Shown here one piece after another: positions 36,763 through 48,141 of a DNA stretch of 64,000 nt. Position numbers and translations under genes: made by a program. The stretch covers positions 1 to 64,000 of the forward strand of contig NZ_LHVE01000012.1 of assembly GCF_001269655.1 (NCBI RefSeq), written 5' to 3'. Position 1 is the stretch's first letter, and each line of letters opens with the position of its first letter. The DNA comes from Pseudomonas thivervalensis. Lineage in GTDB: Bacteria > Pseudomonadota > Gammaproteobacteria > Pseudomonadales > Pseudomonadaceae. Under the pieces are notes generated by a model. That model was not told the DNA's origin and made no database searches. It was given only the letters and a program-made list of their open reading frames with translations.

Positions 36763-37722
36763 ATGAGCGAAGTGAAGCATTCACGCCTGATCATTCTCGG
36801 TTCCGGCCCTGCGGGGTACAGCGCGGCAGTCTATGCCGCCCGCGCCAACCTCAAACCCGTAGTCATTACCGGGATACAGGCCGGTGGCCAGCTCACCACT
36901 ACCGTGGAAGTCGATAACTGGCCCGGCGATGTCGAAGGCCTGACCGGTCCGGTATTGATGGAGCGCATGCAACGGCACGCCGAGCGCTTCGACACGCAGA
37001 TCGTCTACGACCATGTCCACACCGCCAAGTTGCAGCAGCGCCCGTTCGAATTGATCGGCGACAGCGGCACCTACACCTGTGATGCGCTGATTATCGCCAC
37101 GGGCGCCTCGGCCCAGTACCTGGGGCTGCCCTCGGAAGAAAGCTTCGCTGGCAAAGGGGTTTCCGCCTGTGCGACCTGCGATGGCTTTTTCTATCGCAAC
37201 CAGGTAGTGGCGGTGGTTGGCGGCGGTAATACCGCGGTCGAGGAAGCCCTGTACCTGTCGAACATCGCCCGGGAAGTGCACCTGATCCACCGCCGCGACA
37301 AGCTGCGCGCCGAGAAAATCCTCCAGGACAAACTCTTCGAAAAGGCCAGCAGCGGCAATATCACCCTGCACTGGAACCAGAACCTGGATGAAGTCCTGGG
37401 CGACGCCAGCGGCGTGACCGGCGCACGCCTGCGGCACAGCGAGAGCGGCGAAACCAGCACCTTGTCCCTGGCCGGGGTGTTCATTGCCATCGGCCACAAA
37501 CCCAACACCGACCTGTTCCAGGGCCAGTTGACGATGCACGACGGCTACCTGCTCGTGCGCGGCGGCAGTGAAGGCAACGCCACCGCGACCGATATCGAAG
37601 GCGTATTCGCCGCCGGCGACGTAGCCGACCACGTCTATCGCCAGGCGATTACCTCCGCCGGTGCCGGTTGCATGGCCGCACTCGATGCGGAGAAGTATCT
37701 CGATGACATCCCGGCCGTTTGA
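36763..37722 (+). CDS. trxB: Thioredoxin reductase
   Basis: A 319-residue FAD enzyme that reduces thioredoxin with NADPH. The FAD loop is GSGPAGYSAAVYAARANL (13-30), the redox CATC is at residues 136-139, the NADPH loop is VVGGGNTAVEEALYL, and FAAGDVADHVYRQAITSAG closes the FAD site. ATG 36763 is eight bases after GAGG. The in-frame extension to 36583 reads through the promoter gap and is rejected. The order trxB-aat-bpt-infA is conserved in Pseudomonas. Confidence 0.96.
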   Translation: MSEVKHSRLIILGSGPAGYSAAVYAARANLKPVVITGIQAGGQLTTTVEVDNWPGDVEGLTGPVLMERMQRHAERFDTQIVYDHVHTAKLQQRPFELIGDSGTYTCDALIIATGASAQYLGLPSEESFAGKGVSACATCDGFFYRNQVVAVVGGGNTAVEEALYLSNIAREVHLIHRRDKLRAEKILQDKLFEKASSGNITLHWNQNLDEVLGDASGVTGARLRHSESGETSTLSLAGVFIAIGHKPNTDLFQGQLTMHDGYLLVRGGSEGNATATDIEGVFAAGDVADHVYRQAITSAGAGCMAALDAEKYLDDIPAV

Positions 37723-37802
37723 CGGTTAACCTTCCAGGCGGGTGCTCGCTGACAGGCGAGACCCGCCACCTGCCGCCCTCCCCTTCTACAAGCCGGACAC
37801 CC

Positions 37803-38483
37803 ATGCTGACCTGGTTACAACGCAACAGCCTCGAATTTCCGCCTCTGGCAAAAGCCATGCGCGATCCCAACGGGTTATTGGCCGCCGGTGGCGATCTTTC
37901 CGCCGACCGGCTGATCCAGGCCTATCGCCACGGCTGTTTCCCCTGGTTTTCCGAGGGACAACCGATCCTGTGGTGGTCGCCGGACCCACGCACGGTGTTG
38001 TTTCCCGACGAACTGCACGTGTCCCGCAGCCTGGGCAAGCTGTTGCGCAAGCAGCGCTATACAGTGACGTTCGATCAGGATTTTGCCGCGGTCATCCAGG
38101 CCTGCGCCGCGCCGCGGGACTATGCCGAGGGCACCTGGATCACCGACGCCATGCAAACCGCTTATCTGCAACTGCACCGGCGCGGTTTTGCCCATTCGGT
38201 GGAAGTCTGGGACCAGGGCGTGCTGGTGGGCGGCCTGTATGGCTTGGCCATGGGCCAACTGTTCTTTGGTGAATCGATGTTCAGCCGGGCCGACAATGCG
38301 TCGAAATTCGGCTTCGCCATGCTGGTCCAACATCTCAAGGCCGCCGGTTTCGTGCTGATCGACTGTCAGATGCCCACCGAGCATCTGCACAGCCTGGGCG
38401 CTCGCTCGATCCCGCGCACGCGGTTCGCCGAGTATCTCGAGGCACACCTGGACCAACCCAACCACGCGACCTGGGTTTGCTGA
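37803..38483 (+). CDS. aat: Leucyl/phenylalanyl-tRNA-protein transferase
   Basis: A 226-residue GNAT-fold enzyme that adds Leu or Phe to proteins with N-terminal Arg or Lys, making them ClpS targets. Family blocks FPPLAKAMRDPNGLLAAGGD, HGCFPWFSEGQPILWWSPDP and GLAMGQLFFGESMFSR are intact. ATG 37803 gives the usual N-terminus MLTWLQRN. A longer frame from 37719 is rejected. It is followed 57 bases later by bpt. Confidence 0.96.
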   Translation: MLTWLQRNSLEFPPLAKAMRDPNGLLAAGGDLSADRLIQAYRHGCFPWFSEGQPILWWSPDPRTVLFPDELHVSRSLGKLLRKQRYTVTFDQDFAAVIQACAAPRDYAEGTWITDAMQTAYLQLHRRGFAHSVEVWDQGVLVGGLYGLAMGQLFFGESMFSRADNASKFGFAMLVQHLKAAGFVLIDCQMPTEHLHSLGARSIPRTRFAEYLEAHLDQPNHATWVC

Positions 38484-38540
38484 GCGACATCCGCGCTCCT
38501 GGCTTACAATTAGATTTAAAGCTCATCCGAGGGTTGATTC

Positions 38541-39248
38541 ATGACCGAGTTGGCGCGTTTGAAGTTCTATGCCACTCAGCCCCACTCTTGCAGTTACCTG
38601 CCGGAGGAGCAGGCCACGACGCTGTTCCTCGACCCTAGCCAGCCCATGGATGTGCATGTCTACGCAGACCTGTCGGAAATGGGCTTTCGTCGTAGCGGCG
38701 ATCACCTCTACCGGCCGCATTGCCAGCATTGCAACGCCTGCGTCCCGGCGCGCATCCCCGTGGCGCAATTCTTGCCCAATCGCCAGCAGAAACGCATTTT
38801 CAAGCGCAACGCCGACCTTCAGGTCCGCCCGGCCAAGCCGCAATTCACCGAAGAATATTTCGACCTGTACCAACGCTACATCGAACAACGCCATGCCGAT
38901 GGCGACATGTACCCGCCCAGCCGGGATCAGTTCTCGACCTTCCTGGTGCGTGACCTGCCGTTTTCCCGCTTCTATGAGTTCCGGCTGGAGGGGCGACTGG
39001 TCGCCATCGCCGTCACGGACCTGCTGCCCAACGGCCTTTCAGCGGTGTACACCTTCTATGAGCCGGAAGAAGAACGGCGCAGCCTCGGGCGCTTTGCCAT
39101 CCTCTGGCAAATCAACGAAGCCCGGCGCCTGGGACTCGAAGCGGTGTACCTGGGCTACTGGATCAAGAACTGCAAGAAAATGAACTACAAGACCCAATAT
39201 CGGCCTATCGAATTGCTGATTAACCAGCGGTGGGTTGTCCTGAGTTAG
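38541..39248 (+). CDS. bpt: Aspartate/glutamate leucyltransferase (Bpt)
   Basis: A 235-residue ATE1-related transferase that adds Leu to proteins with N-terminal Asp or Glu. The N-terminal ATE domain has [16 protein letters not shown] and the cysteine cluster [15 protein letters not shown]. The C-terminal part has [20 protein letters not shown] and [18 protein letters not shown] 38541 has CGAGGGTTGATTC in front. With aat, clpA and clpS it completes the N-degron module in this 5-kb stretch. Confidence 0.95.
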
Positions 39249-39370
39249 CACCCTTCGGCTTAAAAGCTAGAACCCCTTGGCTTGAACCCCCTTTTTCGGG
39301 CACAATGCACGCCGCTTTTGCCTGGCGCAGTTGCACCGGGCCATTCACTGGATACCGAGGGCTTTACTGC

Positions 39371-39589
39371 ATGTCGAAAGAAGACAGCTTCGAAATGGAA
39401 GGCACTGTCGTCGACACCCTGCCCAACACCATGTTTCGTGTGGAGTTGGAAAATGGGCACGTCGTAACCGCGCATATCTCCGGCAAGATGCGCAAGAACT
39501 ACATTCGTATTCTTACCGGTGACAAAGTGCGCGTCGAGCTGACGCCCTATGACTTGAGCAAAGGGCGCATCACTTACCGCGCTCGCTAA
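39371..39589 (+). CDS. infA: Translation initiation factor IF-1
   Basis: A 72-residue S1-like RNA-binding protein that occupies the A site of the 30S subunit during initiation. The sequence [20 protein letters not shown] and [19 protein letters not shown] is near-identical to other bacterial IF-1. ATG 39371 gives the standard length. A longer frame from 39230 is rejected. A strong terminator follows at 39604. Confidence 0.98.
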
Positions 39590-39603
39590 CAAGTCAATAC
39601 AAG

Positions 39604-39629
39604 ACGCCCGGCTGATGCCGGGCGTTTTT
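39604..39629 (+). terminator. Rho-independent terminator after infA
   Basis: ACGCCCGGC (39604-39612), loop TGAT, GCCGGGCGT (39617-39625) and a T run, 15 bases after the infA stop. Confidence 0.93.
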
Positions 39630-39742
39630 GTTTGCCTGGAATTTGCCCCAATCTTCAGAAACACATAGCTCCCACAGGGATTGGCAGTGAAACCCAGTCT
39701 TGTGCCTTGCCCACAACAGGGCATGATGCGGGACTGGAACAG

Positions 39743-39770
39743 CAAAAAGGCGCCTTTCGGCGCCTTTTGC
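39743..39770 (-). terminator. Terminator for clpA
   Basis: AAAAGGCGCC, loop TTTC, GGCGCCTTTT. On the minus strand the stem is followed by a T run, 18 bases past the clpA stop. The symmetry could also stop plus-strand read-through. Confidence 0.9.
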
Positions 39771-39787
39771 TTTATTGCAGCTAACGG

Positions 39788-42058
39788 TCAGGCCATTTCA
39801 GCCGTGGTTTCGAAGTCGAAGGTCAGCTCGCCGTCCTTGATGTCGATGTGAACCACACCGCCATGCTCGGCCAGCTCGCCAAAGAGGATCTCCTCCGCCA
39901 GCGGACGCTTGATCTTGTCCTGGATCAAGCGAGCCATCGGCCGCGCACCCATCGTCACATCATAACCACCTTCGGCCAGCCAACTGCGGGCCGCGTCGGT
40001 GACTTCCAGCAACACACGCTTGTCTTCGAGCTGGGCCTGAAGTTCGGTAAGGAACTTGTCCACCACGCTCTTGATGACTTCATGGCTGAGGCGACCGAAC
40101 TGGATAATGGTGTCCAGGCGGTTGCGGAACTCAGGCGTGAAGCTCTTCTTGATCACTTCCATCGCATCGGACGAGTGGTCCTGATGGGTGAAACCGATCG
40201 ACGCGCGCGCTGCGGTTTCGGCACCGGCGTTCGTGGTCATGATGACGATCACGTTGCGGAAGTCTGCCTTGCGCCCGTTGTTATCGGTCAGCGTGCCGTG
40301 GTCCATGACCTGCAGGAGCAGGTTGAAGACTTCCGGATGCGCCTTCTCGATCTCGTCGAGCAGCAATACGCAGTGCGGTTGCTTGGTGATGGCTTCGGTC
40401 AACAGGCCACCCTGGTCGAAACCGACATAGCCCGGAGGCGCACCGATCAGACGCGATACGGTATGACGCTCCATGTACTCGGACATGTCGAAGCGCACCA
40501 GCTCGATGCCCATCGCCTTGGCCAGTTGCCGCGCCGCCTCGGTCTTGCCGACACCGGTAGGACCGGCGAACAGGAACGAACCGACCGGCTTGTCCGGCGA
40601 CTTGAGACCGGCGCGGGACAGCTTGATGGCGGTCGACAGCGAGTCGATGGCCGCATCCTGGCCGAACACCGTCAGCTTCAGGTCACGCTCCAGGTTACGC
40701 AGCAGTTCCTTGTCGGAACTGGTAACGTGCTTGGGCGGAATACGCGCGATTTTCGCGACGATGTCCTCGACCTGAGGCACTTCGATGCGCTTGACGCGTT
40801 TCTCCAAGGGTTGCAGGCGCTGGTAGGCACCCGCTTCGTCGATGACGTCGATGGCCTTGTCCGGCATGTGCCGGTCGTTGATGTAGCGCGAGGCCAGTTC
40901 AGCCGCCGCGCGCAGGGCTTCATCGCTGTATTCGATGTTATGGTGCAGCTCGAAACGCCCCTTCAGGCCGCGCAGGATGCCAATGGTGTCTTCCACCGAA
41001 GGCTCCGACACATCGACCTTCTGGAAACGCCGGGCCAGGGCGCGGTCTTTCTCGAAGATCCCGCGAAACTCCTGGAACGTGGTCGAGCCGATGCAACGGA
41101 TATCACCCGAGGACAGCAGCGGCTTGAGCAGGTTCGACGCATCCATGACCCCGCCCGACGCCGCCCCGGCACCGATGATGGTGTGGATTTCGTCGATGAA
41201 CAGGATCGCCTGCGGACGCTTTTTCAGTTCGCCGAGCAACGCCTTGAAGCGCTTCTCGAAATCACCGCGGTACTTGGTACCGGCCAGCAAGGCACCCAGG
41301 TCGAGGGAATACACCACGCTGTTGGCCAGCAGGTCCGGCACCTGGTTGTCGACGATGCGCTTGGCCAGGCCTTCGGCAATCGCGGTCTTGCCCACGCCCG
41401 CCTCGCCCACCAGCAAGGGGTTGTTCTTGCGGCGCCGGGCCAGGATCTGGGCCACGCGCTCGACTTCCGCCTCACGCCCGACCAGCGGATCGATACGGCC
41501 CTGGCGCGCCAGTTCGTTCAGGTTGCTGGCATAGGCGTCCAATGGGTTGCCTGAAGAAGAAGACTCACCGCCCTCGTCGTCCTGCATATCCTGTTCACCC
41601 TCGGAATGATCGCCATGCCCCGGTACCTTGGAGATACCATGGGCGATGTAGTTGACGACATCGATACGCGCGACGCTCTGCTGCTTGAGCAGGAACACCG
41701 CCTGGCTTTCCTGCTCGCTGAAGATCGCAACCAGCACGTTGGCGCCGGTGACTTCACGCTTGCCCGAGCTCTGTACATGAAAGACAGCACGTTGCAGGAC
41801 ACGCTGGAAGCCCAGGGTTGGCTGGGTTTCGCGATCCTCGTCATGCACGGGGATCAGTGGCGTGGTGGAGTCGATGAACTCCTGCAGATCATGCTTGAGT
41901 TTATCGAGGTTCGCGCCGCAGGCACGCAAAACGGTGGCGGCAGCCTCGTTATCCAATAGGGCCAACAGCAGGTGCTCGACGGTCATGAATTCATGACGCT
42001 TCGAACGAGCCTCCTTGAAGGCAAGATTGAGGGTGACTTCGAGCTCGCGGTTTAACAT
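39788..42058 (-). CDS. clpA: ATP-dependent Clp protease ATPase subunit ClpA
   Basis: A 756-residue AAA+ unfoldase that feeds proteins to ClpP. The N-terminal Clp repeat domain (MLNRELEVTLNLAFKEARSK) binds ClpS. Walker A1 GEAGVGKTA lies near residue 219 and Walker A2 GPTGVGKTE near residue 499. The ClpP loop IGF/IGL-type sequence (SIGFTHQDHS) sits near 614. An acidic insert (EGEQDMQDDEGGESSSSG) at about 150-170 is typical. It is 29 bases downstream of clpS on the same strand. Confidence 0.97.
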   Translation of the reverse strand: MLNRELEVTLNLAFKEARSKRHEFMTVEHLLLALLDNEAAATVLRACGANLDKLKHDLQEFIDSTTPLIPVHDEDRETQPTLGFQRVLQRAVFHVQSSGKREVTGANVLVAIFSEQESQAVFLLKQQSVARIDVVNYIAHGISKVPGHGDHSEGEQDMQDDEGGESSSSGNPLDAYASNLNELARQGRIDPLVGREAEVERVAQILARRRKNNPLLVGEAGVGKTAIAEGLAKRIVDNQVPDLLANSVVYSLDLGALLAGTKYRGDFEKRFKALLGELKKRPQAILFIDEIHTIIGAGAASGGVMDASNLLKPLLSSGDIRCIGSTTFQEFRGIFEKDRALARRFQKVDVSEPSVEDTIGILRGLKGRFELHHNIEYSDEALRAAAELASRYINDRHMPDKAIDVIDEAGAYQRLQPLEKRVKRIEVPQVEDIVAKIARIPPKHVTSSDKELLRNLERDLKLTVFGQDAAIDSLSTAIKLSRAGLKSPDKPVGSFLFAGPTGVGKTEAARQLAKAMGIELVRFDMSEYMERHTVSRLIGAPPGYVGFDQGGLLTEAITKQPHCVLLLDEIEKAHPEVFNLLLQVMDHGTLTDNNGRKADFRNVIVIMTTNAGAETAARASIGFTHQDHSSDAMEVIKKSFTPEFRNRLDTIIQFGRLSHEVIKSVVDKFLTELQAQLEDKRVLLEVTDAARSWLAEGGYDVTMGARPMARLIQDKIKRPLAEEILFGELAEHGGVVHIDIKDGELTFDFETTAEMA

Positions 42059-42087
42059 AGCTTCACCTCATACCCAAGTGGTCGGCG

Positions 42088-42450
42088 TTAACCGTCCTTC
42101 TCGATTTCACAGAGTAGCGGATGCTGGCTTTCCCGGGCGTACTGGTTGACCTGCATGGCCTTAGTCTCGGCGATGTCGCGGGTAAACACTCCACATACTG
42201 CCCGTCCCTCTGTATGGACGGCCAGCATGACCTTGGTCGCCAGCTCCCGATTCAGGTTAAAAAACACCTCGAGCACTTCGACGACGAAATCCATCGGTGT
42301 GTAGTCATCGTTGAACAAAACCACCTTGTACATCGGTGGCGCCTGTAATGCGGGCTTTGCTTCCTGAACAGCAATGCCTGCGGAATCGTCGTCGTGTAGA
42401 TCCGGGCGATCCTGATTGAATGTTAGTCGAATCTGGCTGACTGCATGCAT
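42088..42450 (-). CDS. clpS: ClpS adaptor
   Basis: A 120-residue adaptor that binds N-degron residues and delivers substrates to ClpA. The core reads PPMYKVVLFNDDYTPMDFVV (about residues 39-58), where Asn and Asp form the pocket, and ELATKVMLAVHTEGRAVCGV includes the conserved His. The N-terminal 30 residues are a flexible arm. It begins the clpS-clpA operon and is divergent from cspD. Confidence 0.95.
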   Translation of the reverse strand: MHAVSQIRLTFNQDRPDLHDDDSAGIAVQEAKPALQAPPMYKVVLFNDDYTPMDFVVEVLEVFFNLNRELATKVMLAVHTEGRAVCGVFTRDIAETKAMQVNQYARESQHPLLCEIEKDG

Positions 42451-42677
42451 GGAAAGAAAGGTTCGTTTAGTTGGCGAATACAGTGATGGGGGCGCTTGTG
42501 GGCGATTTCAACCACGACCACCGGAGCCACCTTGACTATCGGGAAATCAGTGTTACAACCAATAGAGCCCATCGTGGGTTAAAAAGGTCCGTGGAATCTA
42601 TCCTGCAAACAAGATTAGCCTGCGGATGGACTGGATGATACTCCAGTGATGGAGTGCGTTGCAGAGGGAAATGGGTT

Positions 42678-42947
42678 ATGTCGGTCGTCAAGAAGAAGGG
42701 CAAGGTGAAATGGTTCAATAATGCCAAGGGTTACGGTTTCATTCTTGCGGACGGCGAGGATATCGGAGACCTGTTCGCCCATTATTCGGCCATCGAGATG
42801 GACGGCTACAAGACCCTGAAAGCCGGGCAACCTGTGATATTCAACGTTATCCAGGGCCCCAAGGGCCTACATGCCGTCAGCATCCAGCCAGCCCCTGTCG
42901 AAGACGCGCCCGCCCCTGTCAAGGTCAGGGTCACCGAGACGCACTGA
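42678..42947 (+). CDS. cspD: Cold-shock domain protein CspD-like
   Basis: An 89-residue protein. The cold-shock domain (residues 6-68) has RNP1 KGYGFI and RNP2-like LFAHYSAI, and binds single-stranded nucleic acid. The short acidic-proline tail (EDAPAPVKVRVTETH) and position next to clpS match CspD, which in E. coli inhibits replication in slow growth. Start 42678 is chosen over 42654, which adds eight residues. Confidence 0.92.
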   Translation: MSVVKKKGKVKWFNNAKGYGFILADGEDIGDLFAHYSAIEMDGYKTLKAGQPVIFNVIQGPKGLHAVSIQPAPVEDAPAPVKVRVTETH

Positions 42948-42975
42948 CCGGCAGTCACCTCCCCACCTGAATGAA

Positions 42976-43007
42976 AATGCCCGGTTCGATCACTCGAGCC
43001 GGGCATT
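42976..43007 (-). terminator. Terminator for icd
   Basis: A stem from AATGCCCGG (42976-42984) to CCGGGCATT (42999-43007), extended by inner pairs with loop TCAC. On the minus strand it is followed by a T run. It is 21 bases past the icd stop and lies after the convergent cspD. Confidence 0.88.
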
Positions 43008-43027
43008 CACGTTGAGCGCCGATTCGC

Positions 43028-44284
43028 TTACATGTGCGAGATCAGGGCATCACCGAAGCCCGAGGACGACACCAGCTTGGCGCCCTCCATCAGGCGCTCG
43101 AAGTCATAGGTCACGGTCTTGGCCGAAATCGCGCCGTTGGTGCCCTTGATGATCAGGTCGGCCGCTTCGGTCCACCCCATGTGGCGCAGCATCATTTCCG
43201 CCGACAGGATCAGCGAACCCGGGTTGACCTGGTCCTTGCCGGCATACTTCGGCGCGGTACCGTGGGTGGCTTCGAACATCGCCACGGTGTCGGACAGGTT
43301 GGCGCCCGGCGCAATGCCAATGCCGCCCACTTCCGCCGCCAGGGCATCGGAGAGGTAGTCACCGTTCAGGTTCAGGGTGGCGATCACGTCATATTCAGCC
43401 GGACGCAACAGGATCTGCTGCAGCATCGCGTCGGCGATGGCGTCCTTGACGATGACATTCTTGCCGGTGCGTGGGTTCTTGAACTGCATCCACGGCCCGC
43501 CGTCGAGCAGGGTCGCACCGAATTCCTCGGCCGCCACTTCATAGGCCCATTCCTTGAAGGCACCTTCGGTGAACTTCATGATGTTGCCTTTGTGCACGAT
43601 GGTCAGCGAATCACGATCGTTGTCGACCACATATTGCAGGGCCTTGCGAGCCAGGCGCTTGGTGCCCTGCTTGGAAACCGGCTTGACGCCGATGCCGCAA
43701 TCCTCGTCAAAGCGGATCTTGGTCACGCCCATTTCTTCTTTCAGGAACTTGATGACCTTGGTGGCCTCGGCCGAACCGGCCTTCCACTCGATGCCCGCAT
43801 AGATGTCCTCGGAGTTCTCGCGGAAGATCGTCATGTCCACGTCGCCAGGCTTCTTGACCGGGCTTGGCACGCCTTCGAACCAACGCACCGGGCGCAGGCA
43901 GACATACAGGTCGAGCTGCTGGCGCAGCGCTACGTTCAACGAACGGATACCGCCACCGACCGGCGTGGTCAGCGGGCCCTTGATGGACACCACGTAGTCC
44001 TTGACTGCATCCAGGGTTTCCTGGGGCAACCAGGTGTCCTGGTCGTAGACCTGGGTCGCTTTCTCACCGGCATAGACTTCCATCCAGGAAATCTTGCGTT
44101 TGCCGCCATAGGCCTTCTGAACCGCAGCGTCCACAACCTTGATCATGACCGGACTGATATCGACGCCAATGCCGTCGCCTTCGATGAAGGGGATGATCGG
44201 GTTGTCGGGAACATTAAGAGAATGGTCTGCATTGACGGTGATTTTGTCACCGACGGCTGGAACCTGAATCTTTTGATACCCCAT
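43028..44284 (-). CDS. icd: NADP isocitrate dehydrogenase, homodimeric type
   Basis: A 418-residue enzyme converting isocitrate to 2-oxoglutarate. The isocitrate site includes IFRENSEDIYAGIEWKAGS, whose Ser is the phosphorylation site in E. coli. NADP selectivity fits GTAPKYAGKDQVNPGSLILS with Lys and Tyr after the Ala. Start 44284 gives the usual MGYQKIQVP N-terminus with GGAG six bases away. It is divergent from the unrelated monomeric idh, so the cell carries two isozymes. Confidence 0.96.
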   Translation of the reverse strand: MGYQKIQVPAVGDKITVNADHSLNVPDNPIIPFIEGDGIGVDISPVMIKVVDAAVQKAYGGKRKISWMEVYAGEKATQVYDQDTWLPQETLDAVKDYVVSIKGPLTTPVGGGIRSLNVALRQQLDLYVCLRPVRWFEGVPSPVKKPGDVDMTIFRENSEDIYAGIEWKAGSAEATKVIKFLKEEMGVTKIRFDEDCGIGVKPVSKQGTKRLARKALQYVVDNDRDSLTIVHKGNIMKFTEGAFKEWAYEVAAEEFGATLLDGGPWMQFKNPRTGKNVIVKDAIADAMLQQILLRPAEYDVIATLNLNGDYLSDALAAEVGGIGIAPGANLSDTVAMFEATHGTAPKYAGKDQVNPGSLILSAEMMLRHMGWTEAADLIIKGTNGAISAKTVTYDFERLMEGAKLVSSSGFGDALISHM

Positions 44285-44766
44285 GCTGAACTCCATTGCT
44301 TGGATTGAACATCTGGCTGCGTTCGAGCGTACCCCAGTTGAATCGGCACGCAAACCCTACGTTAGGCCCATCCGCGGCAAAGCCTTGCACTTCGCCGTGT
44401 ACAAGCCTGAAAACCAAGGGAAAAGCGCCAAACATGAGCATAGTCCGCCCCAGGGGTACTGCGACGTTTAGACCAATGGACGTGTACGGAAGTCTATGAA
44501 CCATCGGCAGATCGCCAGCTACCTATGTATAATGCCGCCGCTGACCACAGGGTCACGACGGCTGACGGCTCTATTACGAGACTTTCCGCCATTTTGAAAG
44601 CCGGGCCGTTACCGCGGCCCGACCGCTTGACGCTCGACTGATGCACCCAACATCACCGCGAAGAAACCTCGACATTCGGCTCACGGATGACTTTGAACGA
44701 ACGCGCTTACCCGGCGCCCCTCGAGTTTCTGCGCATGCTTTAGCAAAGAAGAGAGTTAATCCGAAT
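44285..44766. other. Divergent promoter region of icd and idh
   Basis: A 482-base gap. It contains a hairpin CGGGCCG (44602-44608)/CGGCCCG (44615-44621) in the idh leader and an AT-rich patch near 44520 (CTATGTATAATGCC) that looks like a -10 box for idh. An in-frame extension of idh to 44641 is not supported. No other gene is seen. Confidence 0.6.
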
Positions 44767-46992
<2,226 letters not shown>

Positions 46993-47007
46993 GGTTGTAG
47001 GCAGTAC

Positions 47008-47040
47008 CACAAACCCCGGCCTTGTGCCGGGGTTTGTGTT
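47008..47040 (+). terminator. Rho-independent terminator after idh
   Basis: CACAAACCCCGGC (47008-47020), loop CTTGT, GCCGGGGTTTGTG (47026-47038), then TTTC. It begins 16 bases past the idh stop. Confidence 0.92.
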
Positions 47041-47062
47041 TCTGGCATTTAGAACCCACCCC

Positions 47063-47225
47063 TGTGGGAGCGAGCTTGCTCGCGATTGCAATTCATCATT
47101 CAATTCAAATATTGACTGACCCACCGCCATCGCGAGCAAGCTCGCTCCCACAGTTGGATTGGAGTACAGCCACCAGAGACAGGTCGGCTGCCAGGCCGCC
47201 TTCGCGAGCAGGCTCGCTCCCACAG
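47063..47225. repeat. Three short REPs in one cluster
   Basis: TGTGGGAGCGAGCTTGCTCG at 47063, its inverted partner ATCGCGAGCAAGCTCGCTCC at 47129, and a third copy TTCGCGAGCAGGCTCGCTCC at 47201 in the same direction as the second. Confidence 0.9.
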
Positions 47226-47275
47226 GAGAAACGCGACCTCACCAAGAACCAGGCCGGCTATCAAGCCGCCTCGCT

Positions 47276-47560
47276 TTTGATCTTGATCTTGATCTTGATC
47301 TGGGGCGCCCCGTTAACCACGATGGCCGAACGCAGGCATTGCGCAGTGGGCAACCCGGCATGGATGCCGGGTTAGCCGCGCTGGGCCATGGATGGCCCTT
47401 CGCGGCGGCCCACGGAGCAATGCCGGAGTGAGGGCATGCCGAGCCTAAGCGAGGCACCGAGTGGTGGGGCAGGAGCGCTTTGGTTACTTTCGCGCTTTTC
47501 GAAAGTGACCCGCCGTCAGGGCGGAACCCTAAGCGGCCGTTACCGCAAAAATGGATATGT
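47276..47560 (-). repeat. Long dispersed repeat, copy 2, with TCTTGA units
   Basis: Inverted match of 15905-16180. Its left end begins with four TCTTGA units (complement of TCAAGA), the same hexamer as the array at 1-300 read from the other strand. The repeat itself has no transposase gene or clear terminal repeats. Confidence 0.85.
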
Positions 47561-47635
47561 ACCCAGTCAACAAAACCTAGCCGTCTGCAAGCTCCATAAT
47601 GGCCCATATTCGAATCTGAGCAATAAAGGAACCTT

Positions 47636-48082
47636 ATGAACTGGCACCCCCACATCACCGTCGCCACCATCGTCGAAGACAACGGCCGCTTCCTGATGGT
47701 GGAAGAATCCAAAGGCGGACGCGCTGTACTCAACCAGCCCGCCGGCCACCTGGACCCCAACGAAACCCTGATCGAAGCCGCCGTGCGCGAAACCCTTGAA
47801 GAAACCGGCTGGGACGTCGAACCCACCAGCGTAACCGGCATCTATCTCTACACAGCCCCCAGCAACGGCGTGACCTACCAACGGGTCTGCTTCGCCGCCA
47901 AGGCCTTGAAACACCACCCGGAATATCAACTGGACGACGGCATCCTCGGCGCCAAATGGCTCACCCGCGACGAACTGCTCGCGCAACGCGAACACTGGCG
48001 CAGCGAGCTGATCATCCGCTGCATCGACGATTATCTGGCCGGCCATTGCCACAGCCTGGCGCTGATCCGTCCTTCTCTTTAG
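47636..48082 (+). CDS. nudJ: Nudix hydrolase NudJ-like
   Basis: A 148-residue Nudix enzyme. The Nudix box reads GHLDPNETLIEAAVRETLEE then TGWDV (about residues 39-63), with the metal-binding Glu pair. The opening WHPHITVATIVEDNGRFLMV and the site upstream of mnmA match NudJ, a phosphatase of thiamine- and nucleotide-diphosphates in E. coli. ATG 47636 has AAGGAACCTT before it. It precedes mnmA by 59 bases on the same strand, the common gammaproteobacterial order. Confidence 0.88.
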   Translation: MNWHPHITVATIVEDNGRFLMVEESKGGRAVLNQPAGHLDPNETLIEAAVRETLEETGWDVEPTSVTGIYLYTAPSNGVTYQRVCFAAKALKHHPEYQLDDGILGAKWLTRDELLAQREHWRSELIIRCIDDYLAGHCHSLALIRPSL

Positions 48083-48141
48083 CCTTGCGCGCCCGGGCCT
48101 GATAGAATCGCGTCCTTTTTCAAGACACTCATTGAATTCCT

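Larger units (their letters stand above)
46993..47635. other. Repeat-filled gap before the Nudix gene
   Basis: A 643-base gap: the idh terminator (47008), three short REPs (47063-47225), four TCTTGA units at 47276-47300, and the long repeat copy at 47285-47560. The Nudix gene promoter probably lies at 47560-47635. Frames that are open here come from the repeats. Confidence 0.75.

Noticed and set aside
42976..43007. tRNA-like GGTTCGA arm
   Set aside because: It is part of the icd terminator hairpin; no acceptor or anticodon arm is present.
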